Shown: positions 1 through 9,294, numbered from the stretch's first letter. The stretch is 64,000 nucleotides of DNA from CAVVEC01 sp963770485 (GCA_963770485.1 CAVYPX010000009.1:868001-932000), one strand, 5' to 3'. Numbers and translations are program-made. The notes: generated by a model from the sequence alone, not told the origin.

Positions 1-54
1 GAGATGTTCAATGCCGAGCAGCGAACCGCGTGCAGCTTTGGTCATTGCGTGCAT
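1..54 (-). CDS. pyrB: Aspartate carbamoyltransferase PyrB, N-terminal fragment
   Basis: The minus strand from 54 to the window edge reads an 18-codon open frame, MHAMTKAARGSLLGIEHL. The RGSLLGIEHL part resembles the start of bacterial PyrB, which makes N-carbamoyl-aspartate in de novo pyrimidine synthesis. It begins 53 bases after the pyrR stop codon on the same strand, the classic pyrR-pyrB order, and that context carries most of the call. A second ATG lies at 45. The rest of the gene is outside the window. Confidence 0.6.
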   Translation of the reverse strand, partial: MHAMTKAARGSLLGIEHL

Positions 55-107
55 GGACCGGAGCCGCGGGCGCCAGGCCCCCAACTCCACAGTCTCCATT
101 TAGCTCT

Positions 108-683
108 TTAATTTTGCTTTTCCACCAGCAGAACTTTTTCCGCGTCGTCGAGCTCGCGCAACTGAACCTCAATGATCTCCTGGCTGGTAGTTTGCACCTT
201 ACGGCCCACGAAAGTTGCCTCGATGGGTAGTTCGCGATGGCCGCGATCGATCAGCACGCAAAGCTGCACCTGCTTGGGACGGCCCTGGCTGAACAGTGCG
301 TCCAGAGCAGCTCGCGTCGTGCGTCCGGTGTAGAGGACGTCATCGATCAGCACAATGTTCTTTCCGGTGATAGGGAATCCGATCTCGGTCTTCTGCACTA
401 CCGGCTTGGGCCCGACAGTGGAAAGGTCATCGCGATACAAGCTGATATCCAGCGTGCCGACGGGCACGGGGTGTTTTTCAATTCGCTGAATCATTTGCCC
501 CAGGCGCTGAGCCAGGAAGACGCCGCGCCGCCGGATTCCCACCAGGCCGAGGTCCGCGGCGCCGTTATTTTTCTCGATGATTTCGTGAACCAGACGCACC
601 AGAGTCCGCTCGATTTCCGATGCCGACATCAATTGCGCCTTCTCTTTCAGGTTAGGCAAGCGGGGTGATGATCGCGGAGTCAT
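108..683 (-). CDS. pyrR: PyrR bifunctional pyrimidine regulator / uracil phosphoribosyltransferase
   Basis: Member of the type I phosphoribosyltransferase family. The PRPP-binding loop IVLIDDVLYTGRTTRAA is intact, as are the YRDDL and DRGHRELPI segments typical of PyrR. In Firmicutes PyrR binds pyr mRNA and causes attenuation; many members also have weak uracil phosphoribosyltransferase activity. It is followed by pyrB on the same strand, so it is probably the first gene of a pyr operon. The start is uncertain. The ATG at 683 includes the KEKAQLMSA segment, while an inner ATG at 629 has a better ribosome site (AAGG eight bases upstream) and gives 173 residues, close to the family norm. No attenuator hairpin was identified upstream. 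Confidence 0.93.
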   Translation of the reverse strand: MTPRSSPRLPNLKEKAQLMSASEIERTLVRLVHEIIEKNNGAADLGLVGIRRRGVFLAQRLGQMIQRIEKHPVPVGTLDISLYRDDLSTVGPKPVVQKTEIGFPITGKNIVLIDDVLYTGRTTRAALDALFSQGRPKQVQLCVLIDRGHRELPIEATFVGRKVQTTSQEIIEVQLRELDDAEKVLLVEKQN

Positions 684-738
684 GAACGCTGCATCATACG
701 CGGGCGAGGTGTCGCGGGGCAAGGTGGGATAGGAGAAT

Positions 739-1380
739 CTACAGCCGGTCCTTCCGGCGCAGCAGAACGGCCCCGATTACGCCGCCCAGGCTGGAGAAGG
801 TCAGGAAGGCCACAAATGTCATGGCCAAGCCCAGCGCCATCATGACGGCAAAACCCTCCGGCGTCTTGAAAAGCTCGAGAACCTGTTGCATGCGCGGGTC
901 GGAGTTGCGGGCCGCGTACTCCTGAACGGCGTTCAGAAGGCTGGTGCGGATTTGTCCTGGCCGGAAGGCCGCCACAACTGCGAGAACAGCCAATAGAGCG
1001 CCGAATCCCAGCGCTCCGCTGAGCGCGCCCAACCGTGCTCCTATGCCGGCAGAAAGATGATCCAGAGGGCAGCTGCGGCGGTAAATAACTACAGAGAGAA
1101 AGCCGGCGGCGAGCATTCCCAATCCCGCCGGCACCCCAAGCAGGATCATGAATAATGCCGCGGCCAACGCGATTACACAGGAGCGCAGTGCGTGGGGCCA
1201 GACAAGGCTGGCTAGCGGTGGTGCGAGGTGGGACGCCGATTGTGGGACGAGGATTTCCGCTGCGCCGGCGGGCGTCAGCGACTCCGTAACACCGACACGA
1301 ATTTGGGGAGCGTTGCACTGCGGGCAGAAAGGGGTCCCGTCCTCTACACTTGCGCCACACTTATAGCAGGAATGTTCCAC
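739..1380 (-). CDS. Zinc-ribbon membrane protein of unknown function
   Basis: The 213-residue protein opens with a CxxC...CPQC zinc ribbon (YKCGASVEDGTPFCPQCNAP). A linker follows, then about four hydrophobic segments: roughly residues 65-85, 88-105, 120-145 and 180-205. This zinc_ribbon_2 plus membrane-domain layout is common in Acidobacteriota and has no assigned reaction. It starts with ATG at 1380 and is not tightly coupled to its neighbours. I do not recognise a more specific family. The long ORF in another frame over the same bases looks like a codon-bias shadow. Confidence 0.75.
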   Translation of the reverse strand: MEHSCYKCGASVEDGTPFCPQCNAPQIRVGVTESLTPAGAAEILVPQSASHLAPPLASLVWPHALRSCVIALAAALFMILLGVPAGLGMLAAGFLSVVIYRRSCPLDHLSAGIGARLGALSGALGFGALLAVLAVVAAFRPGQIRTSLLNAVQEYAARNSDPRMQQVLELFKTPEGFAVMMALGLAMTFVAFLTFSSLGGVIGAVLLRRKDRL

Positions 1381-1460
1381 CGGATTTCAAGGTACAGCAG
1401 GGCAGGCGAAATCGGCAAGGAAGCTGTGCGAGGAGAGTTACGACAGAGCAGACACGGATC

Positions 1461-2081
1461 CTAGATATCGCCTTGCTTGCCGCGGGTGTGCACATAGACG
1501 AGGGCAAAGGTCGACCCCGTTCCTTTGTCGGCCGCCTCGATAGCCACCTCGTGCTGGTTATCTTCGGTGCCCACCTTCAATTCGATGACGTTGCCCGTAT
1601 TGTCGTCATCACACTTGACCGCTTTGGACCCATTGGAATGGTTCTTACCGGAGTTCGAATGAATATCGCCGCCGTGCTCGTGGGTGCGGCACTCAATCAC
1701 ATCGCCGTACTTCTTCAACTTCTCCCGGTAGTAGGCAACGATTTTGCCAACGGAGTCGTCAGAGTCATACCTTGCGATCACCAGCTTCATGGCAAATGCT
1801 TCGGTGGCAATACCGAGGTTGGCGTTACTGCTGTCCTTGTCGTCGTGTCTAAGCCGTGCGCCGGGATAAAGAGGCAATCCGATGGCGCGGGCGTCGGCGT
1901 CGTTGCCCAGGTGCAGATCGCCAACTGAGCTGCGAATGTCAAAGTGGTCTTGCCCCGCCTTCTCCGTTTCCTGGGCCCGGACGCCGAGGGCGAGTGCCAG
2001 GACAATCGCGAATGCCGCAAGTCGCGAGGGAACCGCCCACAGTTGTGAAAAAGTTCTGCGTTGCGCTTTGGATCCAGACAT
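1461..2081 (-). CDS. Exported protein, paralogue of the next gene
   Basis: A signal peptide is visible (hydrophobic run AAFAIVLALALGVRAQ near residue 30). The mature part shares the frame of the neighbouring 2141-2761 product: an acidic D-A-D-A-R segment, GLPLYPGA, a region with an AYYREKLKKYG helix, a CDDDNTGNVIEL strand and a DNQHEV strand. The two genes look like a tandem duplication. The start at 2081 is preferred over GTG at 2084 because AGGAGG lies five bases upstream. No known domain is recognised. The AYY..KLKKYG segment resembles acidobacterial exported proteins whose role is unknown. Confidence 0.75.
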   Translation of the reverse strand: MSGSKAQRRTFSQLWAVPSRLAAFAIVLALALGVRAQETEKAGQDHFDIRSSVGDLHLGNDADARAIGLPLYPGARLRHDDKDSSNANLGIATEAFAMKLVIARYDSDDSVGKIVAYYREKLKKYGDVIECRTHEHGGDIHSNSGKNHSNGSKAVKCDDDNTGNVIELKVGTEDNQHEVAIEAADKGTGSTFALVYVHTRGKQGDI

Positions 2082-2140
2082 CACTTCCTCCTAACGTCGC
2101 GCACGGGCGCGAGGCCCGCACCGGCATCGAGAGCTGATCG

Positions 2141-2761
2141 CTAGAGATCGCCTTCCTTGCCGCGGAGCCGGAGCCACACGATGGCGAAGTCAGAGCCCTT
2201 ACCTTCGGGTTGAACGGACACGATGTGCTGATTGTCGTCGGTGCCGGCCTTCAGTTCCACAGCCTTGCCGCTGTCGTCACTATCGCACTTGAGCTTGCCT
2301 CCAACGACATAACCGCTCTTGCCTCCAACTACCGGAACGTCGTCATCCACTTTGAAACTACTGTTGCTGCTGTGGCATTGCAGCACGCCGCCGTATTTCT
2401 TCAATTGGTCCTGGTAATACGCGATGATCTTGGCGGGCGGATCGTCGGACTCGTACTCGAGGGCGACAACCTTCAGGCCAAAGCCGAACGCGGACATATT
2501 GACGTTGGCGCTCTTCTTGTCGCCGTCATCGCTCTTCGGTTTCGGGCGGGCGCCGGGATAGACGGGCAGGCCCGTGTCCCTAGCGTCGGCGTTTTCGTCA
2601 ACGTGGATTCCCCCGATCGGGGTTTCGATATCAACTTTGCTGGCCTGCCCCTGTTCATGGTCCTTCACACTAACCTTGCAAGCCGGCAGGCTGAGCAATG
2701 CGGCGAACGCCAGAGCCATGACGAACTTGGTTTTATTGTCCAGGATCTTGGGCATAAGCAT
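2141..2761 (-). CDS. Putative lipoprotein, paralogue of the previous gene
   Basis: The N-terminus has a lipobox-like LSLPAC after a hydrophobic stretch, so the protein is probably lipid-anchored. The mature part parallels the 1461-2081 product: ENADARDTGLPVYPGARPK, an AYYQDQLKKYG helix, a CDSDDSGKAVELK strand and DNQHIV. An AAGGAGGT ribosome site seven bases before ATG 2761 fixes the start. The gene overlaps the 3' end of the nagZ-like gene by 29 bases, which suggests co-transcription. The function is unknown. Confidence 0.8.
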   Translation of the reverse strand: MLMPKILDNKTKFVMALAFAALLSLPACKVSVKDHEQGQASKVDIETPIGGIHVDENADARDTGLPVYPGARPKPKSDDGDKKSANVNMSAFGFGLKVVALEYESDDPPAKIIAYYQDQLKKYGGVLQCHSSNSSFKVDDDVPVVGGKSGYVVGGKLKCDSDDSGKAVELKAGTDDNQHIVSVQPEGKGSDFAIVWLRLRGKEGDL

Positions 2762-4640
2762 GTCGAGGACCTCCTTGCGCGACTTGCGCCGGACGTTCAA
2801 TCCCGGTGCCGCGCCGGGCGATATCAGGGATGCTCACCGGTAAATGCCCGCGGATCGCGATCTCCCCGAACAACGCCTTCACCGCACTCACTTCCGAAAC
2901 CGACGCGTTGGAAAACGTGCAAAGATAATTCTGCACTGAGGGAAAATCCTGCGCCAGATACGGATTGCCCATGGCGAGCACGATTGTCCTTTCTGCGGCG
3001 TGATCCAACACTTTCTGTAGCAACCCGCCACTCGCGTCTGACAGCACCACCGAGTTGGCCGGACCGTTCACCCCCTTCACCGCCTTTCCCGCAGTCGGGA
3101 CGATATACACAGCAGCAATCACGGCCTGCGCCTGATCCACGGCTTTCAGCACATCGTCCGAAAGAGCGGTTGCGATGCGTGGGTCGACATACATCACGTT
3201 GGCATCCGGAACGCGCGACTTGATCTGGCTCTCCAGCATGCGGCCAGATTCAGTGCGCACATCTTCGGAAAAAATAACCGCTACCACACGGTTACGCACT
3301 TCTTCCACTCTCTGATACGGAAGTCCGGCCGTAACGGTTCCAGATCGTTTCAGCGGCAGAAGTTTGCCGTTGTCGCGGACGAGAGTGATGGCATCATCGG
3401 AAATTTGCTGGCCTTGGGCGAGATTCTCCGGTTTGCCGACGATTTCAGAGAGGGCCTCCAGGTTCACCAGCCGGGTTTTGTGAAGATTCAATGACGCCTT
3501 TGCTTTCAGTATCTTGAGGACGGACATGTTGAGCCGCTCCGAAGAAATCTCGCCCTTCCGGAGGGCTGCAAGCACAGCCTGATACGACGCGTCCAGGTCG
3601 GCCGGGATGATCAGCAGGTCATTGCCGGCCTTGAAGGCATCTACGGCAGCGCGCCCGAGGTTGGTCGCGTAGAGACGAGTCAAGCCTGCCATATCGAGGG
3701 CATCGGTTACGACGATTCCCTTGAAGCCAAGGTTCTGTTTCAGCAGGCCGGTAACGACCGCCGGCGAAGTCGTAGCCACGCGGTCGGGATCGGGATCGAG
3801 GGCGGGAACCGTCACATGCGCGACCATGACGGAATCTACGCCGGCTTCGATGGCTTTCCGAAACGGCAGAAGTTCCACAGCCTGCAAGCGTGCCCGGTCG
3901 CCGGTCACCTGCGCCAAGCTGAGGTGAGAATCGGTCGCGGTGTCGCCGTGGCCGGGGAAGTGCTTAGCGGTAGTCAGCATGCCACTGGCTCGGGCCGCGC
4001 GGATGTAGGCGGCGACGAAATCCCCAACCTGCTGCGGATCTTCGCCAAAAGACCGCGTATTAATAATCGGGTTGGCTGGATTCGAATTGACGTCGGCATC
4101 CGGAAAGAAATTCCAGTGCACGCCGATGGCGCGAGCCTCCTGTGCGGTGATGCGGCCGAAGGCTTCCGCATATTCCAGCTTGCCCGCGGCGCCGAATGCC
4201 ATGGCGTGGGGAAACTCTGTCGCTCCATGCAATCGCATGGTGACACCGCGCTCGAAATCAGCCGCGATCAGCAAGGGGAGCTTGGAGTCCCGCTGCAGCC
4301 GGTTGAGCAGGGCGGCAGCTTCGCAGGGCTGATTTCTGTACAGAAAAGGCGGATCCCAGCGGACGGTCATCACAAAGGACCCGATGTGATATTTGCGCAT
4401 GCTGTCACGCAGCTGCAGATACTCGGGGCTGTTGATGTTCAGAAACTCAGCGCGGACCGAAATCATGAAGAGCTGTCCAACTTTCTCTTCCGGGGAGAGC
4501 TTGCTCAGGGTTCTCTCTGCCCACTTCTCGCCGTCGCGGTCGAGATGGATGGGGCCGGGCTGCTGATATTTTTCCTTGCCCAGGGTGGGGCAGACACAGG
4601 CACAAAGGAAAATCAAAGAGAGGGCGACCTTTCGAGGCAT
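2733..4640 (-). CDS. Glycoside hydrolase family 3, beta-N-acetylhexosaminidase-like (NagZ-type)
   Basis: The 635-residue exported protein has an N-terminal signal peptide and a GH3 barrel. The NagZ-specific motif KHFPGHGDTATDSH supplies the Asp-His general acid/base dyad, and VVTDALDM carries the nucleophile Asp. NagZ enzymes cut GlcNAc from muropeptide sugars during peptidoglycan recycling. The length and the C-terminal alpha/beta domain (about residues 400-620) fit the long, exported type known from Bacillus rather than the 340-residue cytosolic type of E. coli. The gene overlaps the following lipoprotein gene. The exact substrate is inferred. Confidence 0.88.
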   Translation of the reverse strand: MPRKVALSLIFLCACVCPTLGKEKYQQPGPIHLDRDGEKWAERTLSKLSPEEKVGQLFMISVRAEFLNINSPEYLQLRDSMRKYHIGSFVMTVRWDPPFLYRNQPCEAAALLNRLQRDSKLPLLIAADFERGVTMRLHGATEFPHAMAFGAAGKLEYAEAFGRITAQEARAIGVHWNFFPDADVNSNPANPIINTRSFGEDPQQVGDFVAAYIRAARASGMLTTAKHFPGHGDTATDSHLSLAQVTGDRARLQAVELLPFRKAIEAGVDSVMVAHVTVPALDPDPDRVATTSPAVVTGLLKQNLGFKGIVVTDALDMAGLTRLYATNLGRAAVDAFKAGNDLLIIPADLDASYQAVLAALRKGEISSERLNMSVLKILKAKASLNLHKTRLVNLEALSEIVGKPENLAQGQQISDDAITLVRDNGKLLPLKRSGTVTAGLPYQRVEEVRNRVVAVIFSEDVRTESGRMLESQIKSRVPDANVMYVDPRIATALSDDVLKAVDQAQAVIAAVYIVPTAGKAVKGVNGPANSVVLSDASGGLLQKVLDHAAERTIVLAMGNPYLAQDFPSVQNYLCTFSNASVSEVSAVKALFGEIAIRGHLPVSIPDIARRGTGIERPAQVAQGGPRHAYAQDPGQ

Positions 4641-4712
4641 GAGCAGACGATAGCATGGAGAGGGTTTTGGGTCCCAGAGAGTCGCGGCCTCGTGCGGCAG
4701 AGACGTAGCCAG

Positions 4713-5639
4713 CTACGTCTCCAGAACCAACGCAGCCGCCTTTTGTTGGATTGCCGGATCGTCTCCGAAGCCTTCGAGCCACACCACCTCCGGTTCCCGC
4801 CGGAACCAGGTCATTTGCCGCTTGGCGTAATTGCGATGAGCCTGCTGAGCCGCTTGCAGTGCGGTCTTTGCGTCGATTTCGCCGCGGAGCAGTTGCACGG
4901 CTTGCTTGTAGCCCAGCGAGCTCAGTGGACGCGCTGCCTCGCCATACTCTTTGAGCAACCGCCCTGCTTCCTCCACCAGGCCAGCGTCAAACATGTGCTC
5001 CGCGCGCCGGTTGATCCGCTCATACAGCGCGGTGCGGTCAGGGTTCAGCCCCAGCCGCAATATCCGAAAGCCCTGCAGCGGATCGCGCCCTTGCTTCCAC
5101 AGCTCAGTCATCTTCTGGCGCGAGGCAAGGCAAACTTCAATGGCCCGGATCAACTTCGGCAGGTCATTCGCGTGGATCTTTTCAGCCGCTTCTTGATCAA
5201 GACGATGCAGCACCCGGTGCAAATAGTCCGGGCCTTGCTCCTCGGCCCGCTGCCGAAGTCTTTCCCGCAGCTCTTCCGAACGCTGAGGCCCGGGGAATAG
5301 ACCATCCAGCAGCGCGCGGAGATACAGGCCGGTTCCTCCAACCACGATCGGCAGGTTTCCCCTTGATTTGATTTCTGCGAGAACTTGTCGCGCTAAACGC
5401 GCATACTCCCCGGCGGTGATGTAGGCGGTAGGATCGACAAAATCCAGCACGTGGTGTGGAGCGCGGGCGCGCTCAGAAATGCTAGGTTTCGCCGTGCCGA
5501 TCTCGAATTCCCGGTACATGGCCACCGAATCGCAGTTCACGATTTCGCCGTGAAATCGTTCAGCCAAGGCCACAGAGAGCGCGGTCTTCCCGCTGGCCGT
5601 CGGACCCAGCACCACGACCAGCAGCGGATCGGGCGACAC
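4713..5639 (-). CDS. miaA: tRNA dimethylallyltransferase MiaA
   Basis: The enzyme transfers a dimethylallyl group to A37 of tRNAs that read UNN codons. The P-loop LGPTASGKTALS, the DSVAMYREFEIGTAKP segment (substrate Asp), VVGGTGLYLRALLDG and the C-terminal YAKRQMTWFRRE motif are all present. The 308-residue length is typical. The only suitable start is GTG at 5639, which gives MSPDPLLVVVLGPT. A small membrane-protein ORF ends three bases upstream of this start, suggesting translational coupling. Confidence 0.95.
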   Translation of the reverse strand: MSPDPLLVVVLGPTASGKTALSVALAERFHGEIVNCDSVAMYREFEIGTAKPSISERARAPHHVLDFVDPTAYITAGEYARLARQVLAEIKSRGNLPIVVGGTGLYLRALLDGLFPGPQRSEELRERLRQRAEEQGPDYLHRVLHRLDQEAAEKIHANDLPKLIRAIEVCLASRQKMTELWKQGRDPLQGFRILRLGLNPDRTALYERINRRAEHMFDAGLVEEAGRLLKEYGEAARPLSSLGYKQAVQLLRGEIDAKTALQAAQQAHRNYAKRQMTWFRREPEVVWLEGFGDDPAIQQKAAALVLET

Positions 5640-5641
5640 GG

Positions 5642-5824
5642 TCAGCGGGCACTCCAGGGAATGTGACGCCAGTAGCGAATGAGGGTAAGTATCAGAATCA
5701 GTATGGCGGCGAAAATGACGCCGGTGGCTTCCAGAGTGTAGATTTGCGGTGTGCGGTGGTGTTCGGGTGAAGGTTGTTCGGGCGGGCGGGGATCCGTCTG
5801 TCGTTTTTGACCGGCTGCAGGCAC
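5642..5824 (-). CDS. Small single-pass membrane protein
   Basis: This 60-residue ORF has a Pro-rich N-terminus and one clear transmembrane segment (ATGVIFAAILILILTLI), followed by a basic-aromatic tail RYWRHIPWSAR. It sits directly before miaA with only two bases between its stop codon and the GTG start. That spacing and the strong membrane segment argue it is translated. No family is recognised, and the start codon is uncertain. Confidence 0.45.
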   Translation of the reverse strand: MPAAGQKRQTDPRPPEQPSPEHHRTPQIYTLEATGVIFAAILILILTLIRYWRHIPWSAR

Positions 5825-5956
5825 GCCAACATTGTATGCCAGGGTCGAACGCCGCTAACTGGTTGTTTTCCGGAACCTGTGTGACCCGCTCTGCGTATCA
5901 ATACCTGGACGCCGCGCGGCGGACGTACGCCGCGCCCCGGCATCAGGAGAGAGTCT

Positions 5957-6748
5957 ATGCAACGCCTTGCCTTAGCGGTACTGGGTTTGTGCCTGGCCGT
6001 CGTTCCATTCGCCCGTGCCGATGACTGGTCAAAGACATACACACTGACGGGCAAACCCGACCTTCGGGTGGAAACCTCGGACGCCAACATCCGGGTGGAC
6101 ACCTGGGATCAGAGCACCATCGAAGCCCGAGTCACCACGAGCCACTACACAATCGGCGCGAGCGGCATCAAGATCTACGAACATCAGACTGGAAATACCG
6201 TAGACGTGGAAGTGCGTTTCCCGCACCATAATTTCGTGATCCAGTTTGGAACGTATCGTGTCGAAATTGAGATCCACATGCCTCGTGAGGGAAAGGTGAA
6301 CCTGCACACCGGCGACGGTCACATCGAACTCAGCCACCTCAAGGGCGAGATGGAATTGGAAAGCGGTGACGGCCATGAGGAGATTGACTCGGTGGATGGA
6401 ACGCTGCGGGCACGTACCGGAGATGGGCGCATCAATGCCACCGGGCGCTTCGATGTTCTGGAACTCAACACCGGCGACGGCCGCATCGAGGCGCAAGCGC
6501 TGCCTGGTTCGACGATGGCGTCAAGCTGGAATCTTCACACCGGCGACGGCAGCGTCACACTTCAATTGCCGGGTAACTTTGCCGCGGACGTGGATCTCCA
6601 CACCAACGATGGTCACATCACCGTAGACATGCCGGTGGCCGTCGAGGGACGCCTGGGCGAGAGGAACATTCACGGAAAGATGAACGGAGGCGGGAATCTG
6701 CTGACGGTTCATACCGGAGACGGTTCGATTCGGCTGGAGAAATCTTAG
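5957..6748 (+). CDS. Exported DUF4097-type beta-strand repeat protein
   Basis: A cleavable signal peptide (about residues 1-21, ending ARA) precedes a 240-residue domain. The later part holds seven repeats about 18-20 residues apart built on T-G-D-G: HTGDGHIEL, ESGDGHEEI, RTGDGRINA, NTGDGRIEA, HTGDGSVTL, HTNDGHITV and HTGDGSIRL. This is the DUF4097/DUF4098 pattern, a predicted right-handed beta solenoid in exported proteins. A GGAGAGAG ribosome site lies before the ATG. It stands alone on the plus strand. The function of the family is unknown; adhesion or envelope scaffolding is speculation. Confidence 0.85.
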   Translation: MQRLALAVLGLCLAVVPFARADDWSKTYTLTGKPDLRVETSDANIRVDTWDQSTIEARVTTSHYTIGASGIKIYEHQTGNTVDVEVRFPHHNFVIQFGTYRVEIEIHMPREGKVNLHTGDGHIELSHLKGEMELESGDGHEEIDSVDGTLRARTGDGRINATGRFDVLELNTGDGRIEAQALPGSTMASSWNLHTGDGSVTLQLPGNFAADVDLHTNDGHITVDMPVAVEGRLGERNIHGKMNGGGNLLTVHTGDGSIRLEKS

Positions 6749-6861
6749 CGTAGCCCGCGGGGGAGTCGAAGAATCCCTATAACACTAGCGTAGCTTCGGC
6801 AGGTTCGAGGCATTCTGCAAGATGGTGAGAATTCCCTGCGGCGTCTTTGCAGCGATTGAAC

Positions 6862-6971
6862 CATAGAGGTCCTTCGACTGCGTTGTCGTGCGCTTCGCAC
6901 ACGACAACTTCGCTCAGGATGACACACATTGTCATTCCGAGAGAGATCCCTCGCTTCGCCCGGGATGACAA
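6862..6971. repeat. Intergenic hairpin repeat, copy 1
   Basis: Between two convergent genes lies a palindrome-rich stretch. It has an inner hairpin (GTTGTCGTGCGCTTCGCACACGAC, mostly self-complementary) and flanks ending in GATGACA and TGTCATTCCGAG. It resembles the copies at 28.7, 35.1, 38.0 and 42.7 kb. No ORF in it looks real. Confidence 0.65.
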
Positions 6972-6978
6972 CAAGTTA

Positions 6979-8076
6979 CTACCGCAGATCTGCTGCATCG
7001 GGGTTGTAGAAGAAGTGGAAGCGCAGCGCGAGATACTGTCCGCCGAACTCGTTGGGTAATGGCGGAAATGGATTGGAGGCTGTGATCCCGCCCCAGGCAC
7101 CCCGGTCCAGGGCTACATCGCCCGAGGTTGCGATCAAGCTCAGACCCTGAACCGTGCCGTCTTTCATGATCGCAAACTCGATCGAGACTTTTCCCTTCTT
7201 CATGATCGGAGCTCTCGCTGACTCGGGAATCAGGTTGTACCAGTTGGTGCGCACACGGTACAGGACTTGCTGCAGATATGGGCCAAAGTCCACGCCCATG
7301 GTGTCGCTTAAGATATCAAGGGGGCCCATCGCGGCGGATGGTCTTCGACCTGTGCCTAGGCCGTAGTCTCCATCGTCGCCACCGTGCCCTCCGCGATTTG
7401 CTGCAGCGGCGCGCGCTGCCTCTGCAATCGCGGCACCCGGCGACATCGCCCCAGTACTAAAGCTGGGCTTCGGTATGCCCATCGGCGGGGTTTGCAGTTT
7501 GGCTATCTGGCTCTGATTCGGAGTAGGCGCTGATGGCGCCGCTTGCTGTGGCTGCGGTGCAGGGGTGTTCTGCGCCTGGGCAGGAGGCGCTTGCGGAGCG
7601 GGCGGTCCGCTCAAACCGGGAGCGCCGGGCCGTGCGGCATCCAGAATCTTTTTCAGCTCCTGGCGATCCAGTTGCGGCGCTTTCGACATCGCCCTGCGAT
7701 CTTTATCAGAAATGATGTTCGTGTCTGGGCGCTTGGTGAGCTTCTGTTCGTCCGGCGGCAGAGCCAGAAAGGTGAGATCTTTCTGGTCATTTAACTCGGG
7801 ACTCATCACGACCACGTTCCGCCGGGGTAGAAATCTCTCAAACTTGGGTGAGTTGACGATCAGCAGCACGACGACCATGTGCACCACGACTGAGATCCAG
7901 AAAGCCTCCCGCCGGCGCGAGCGAGTAAGATCGTCCTGAAGCTGGACCAGCAGAGCGGGAGCATCGTGCAGGTCGCGGTAAGCAGACTCCCAGTAACGCG
8001 CATCGTACAAATCGCCACCCTCGGGACGTCGCGCCGGAACGGCTGGATTGGTGGGCGGGATTTGCGTGGTTGACAT
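6979..8076 (-). CDS. TonB-family energy transducer or TonB-like protein
   Basis: The protein has a cytosolic N-terminus, one transmembrane segment (about residues 67-82, VVVHMVVVLLIVN), a long Pro/Gln/Ala-rich periplasmic linker and a TonB-like C-terminal domain. In that domain VSIEFAIMKDGTVQGL and GAWGGITASNPFPPLP are the recognisable strands. TonB links the ExbBD proton motor to outer-membrane transport, but acidobacteria have many such paralogues and no partner is nearby. The ATG at 8076 is chosen; an upstream GTG at 8103 is also possible. The N-terminal cytosolic part is longer than in classical TonB. Confidence 0.8.
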   Translation of the reverse strand: MSTTQIPPTNPAVPARRPEGGDLYDARYWESAYRDLHDAPALLVQLQDDLTRSRRREAFWISVVVHMVVVLLIVNSPKFERFLPRRNVVVMSPELNDQKDLTFLALPPDEQKLTKRPDTNIISDKDRRAMSKAPQLDRQELKKILDAARPGAPGLSGPPAPQAPPAQAQNTPAPQPQQAAPSAPTPNQSQIAKLQTPPMGIPKPSFSTGAMSPGAAIAEAARAAAANRGGHGGDDGDYGLGTGRRPSAAMGPLDILSDTMGVDFGPYLQQVLYRVRTNWYNLIPESARAPIMKKGKVSIEFAIMKDGTVQGLSLIATSGDVALDRGAWGGITASNPFPPLPNEFGGQYLALRFHFFYNPDAADLR

Positions 8077-8322
8077 CGAGCAACTTACCTGCTGGTTAGA
8101 CACGAACGGCGCCGCATTAGTTGCAAGAACAGAAGAATCTGTCTCATGCCAGCCATGCTAGATTTCATGCCGTGAATTCGCTGCGTATGCGGCCCAATAG
8201 CTTTATTTTCGCATCTTTTGGCAAATCTGCGTAGCTCTGGAAGGGTGAGTACTTAGGGTTGCATCCAGATGGTCAATTGAGGCAGATCGGGTTTTACAAA
8301 ACTTGACAATTTGGCAAAGCAG

Positions 8323-9294
8323 TCATCTGCGAAGTTGATCCAGATGGATCTTCTTTCCGTGCTCGCAAATGGTTCCGACGATGTCGAGGGCAACGGCCAA
8401 AGCGCGCCGGCCGTCCTCGAGACTCATGACTGGCCGGGAACGCCGCTGCACCGCCTCCAGAAATGATTTCAGTTCAGCGTGCAGGGGTTCCTCCGCCGTG
8501 GTTGAGGGCTGAGCGACCTGGATTTGCGGATTCGCCGAAGGCATTGCGGCGTTATCAGTCTCGCCGACGCTGAATACCAAAACATCCTGCCGGCCATAGT
8601 CCAGCGAGATGTACTGCTTGGGCTGGAAAAAGCGCAGCTTGCGAACGCGCTCGGTCGAGACCCGGCTGGCTGTGAAGTTCGCCACGCAACCGGAATCGAA
8701 TTCGATGCGCACGTTGGCAATGTCCACTTTGTTCGAAAGAATGGGCAGGCCCACTGCGCGGATTTCCTTGACTGGCGAATTTACGAACGAGAGCACAATG
8801 TCGATATCGTGAATCATGAGGTCGAGGATCACATCCACGTCCAGGGAGCGCGGCGTGAATACGCTCAGGCGATGCACCTCAAAGAACATGGGCTGGGTGA
8901 TGAGCGGCAAGGTTGCGCGAACCGCCGGATTGAAGCGCTCGAGGTGACCAACCTGGCCAATGCGGCCGAGTCCATGGGCCAGACTAACAAGTTCGTCGGC
9001 TTCCACCAGGGAAATGGCGAGTGGTTTTTCTATCAAGACATCGATGCCCGCTTCCATGAGGCGCCGGGCAGTGCTGAGGTGATGGACCGTGGGGACCGCG
9101 ACGGAAGCGGCCTGGACTTCGTTGTGCGTAGTGACAAGTTGCTCGACCGAGCCGAAAGCGCGACAGCCGAATTCGTGCGCGACCGCATCCGCCCGCGTCG
9201 TATTGGGATCGACCACGCCCACCAACCGTACTGGCGCGCCCTCTTGAGCAAGCTGGTGGTAGACGCGGGCATGGTTCCGTCCGAAGACGCCCAC
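8323..9294 (-). CDS. Gfo/Idh/MocA-family NAD(P)-dependent oxidoreductase (lipid A gene neighbourhood)
   Basis: A Rossmann fold (GVGVFGRNHARVYHQL), the EKPLA motif with its conserved Lys, and HLERFNPAVRA are visible. The protein continues upstream of GTG 9294 as ...NFTNVAVIGVGVFG. No ATG, GTG or TTG exists in that frame before a stop, so translation may begin at a rare CTG about 40 bases further up. That upstream stretch holds a micro-repeat of the form AACTGAGAACTGACAACTGG. Relatives often sit between lpxI and lpxB. By analogy with GnnA, which sits beside lpxA in Acidithiobacillus, it could oxidise UDP-GlcNAc for amide-linked lipid A, but no GnnB aminotransferase is in the window. Confidence 0.85.
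   Translation of the reverse strand: MGVFGRNHARVYHQLAQEGAPVRLVGVVDPNTTRADAVAHEFGCRAFGSVEQLVTTHNEVQAASVAVPTVHHLSTARRLMEAGIDVLIEKPLAISLVEADELVSLAHGLGRIGQVGHLERFNPAVRATLPLITQPMFFEVHRLSVFTPRSLDVDVILDLMIHDIDIVLSFVNSPVKEIRAVGLPILSNKVDIANVRIEFDSGCVANFTASRVSTERVRKLRFFQPKQYISLDYGRQDVLVFSVGETDNAAMPSANPQIQVAQPSTTAEEPLHAELKSFLEAVQRRSRPVMSLEDGRRALAVALDIVGTICEHGKKIHLDQLRR

Noticed and set aside
2210..5300. Long plus-strand frames opposite the lipoprotein, nagZ-like and miaA genes
   Set aside because: They show no recognisable motif and lie over well-supported minus-strand genes.
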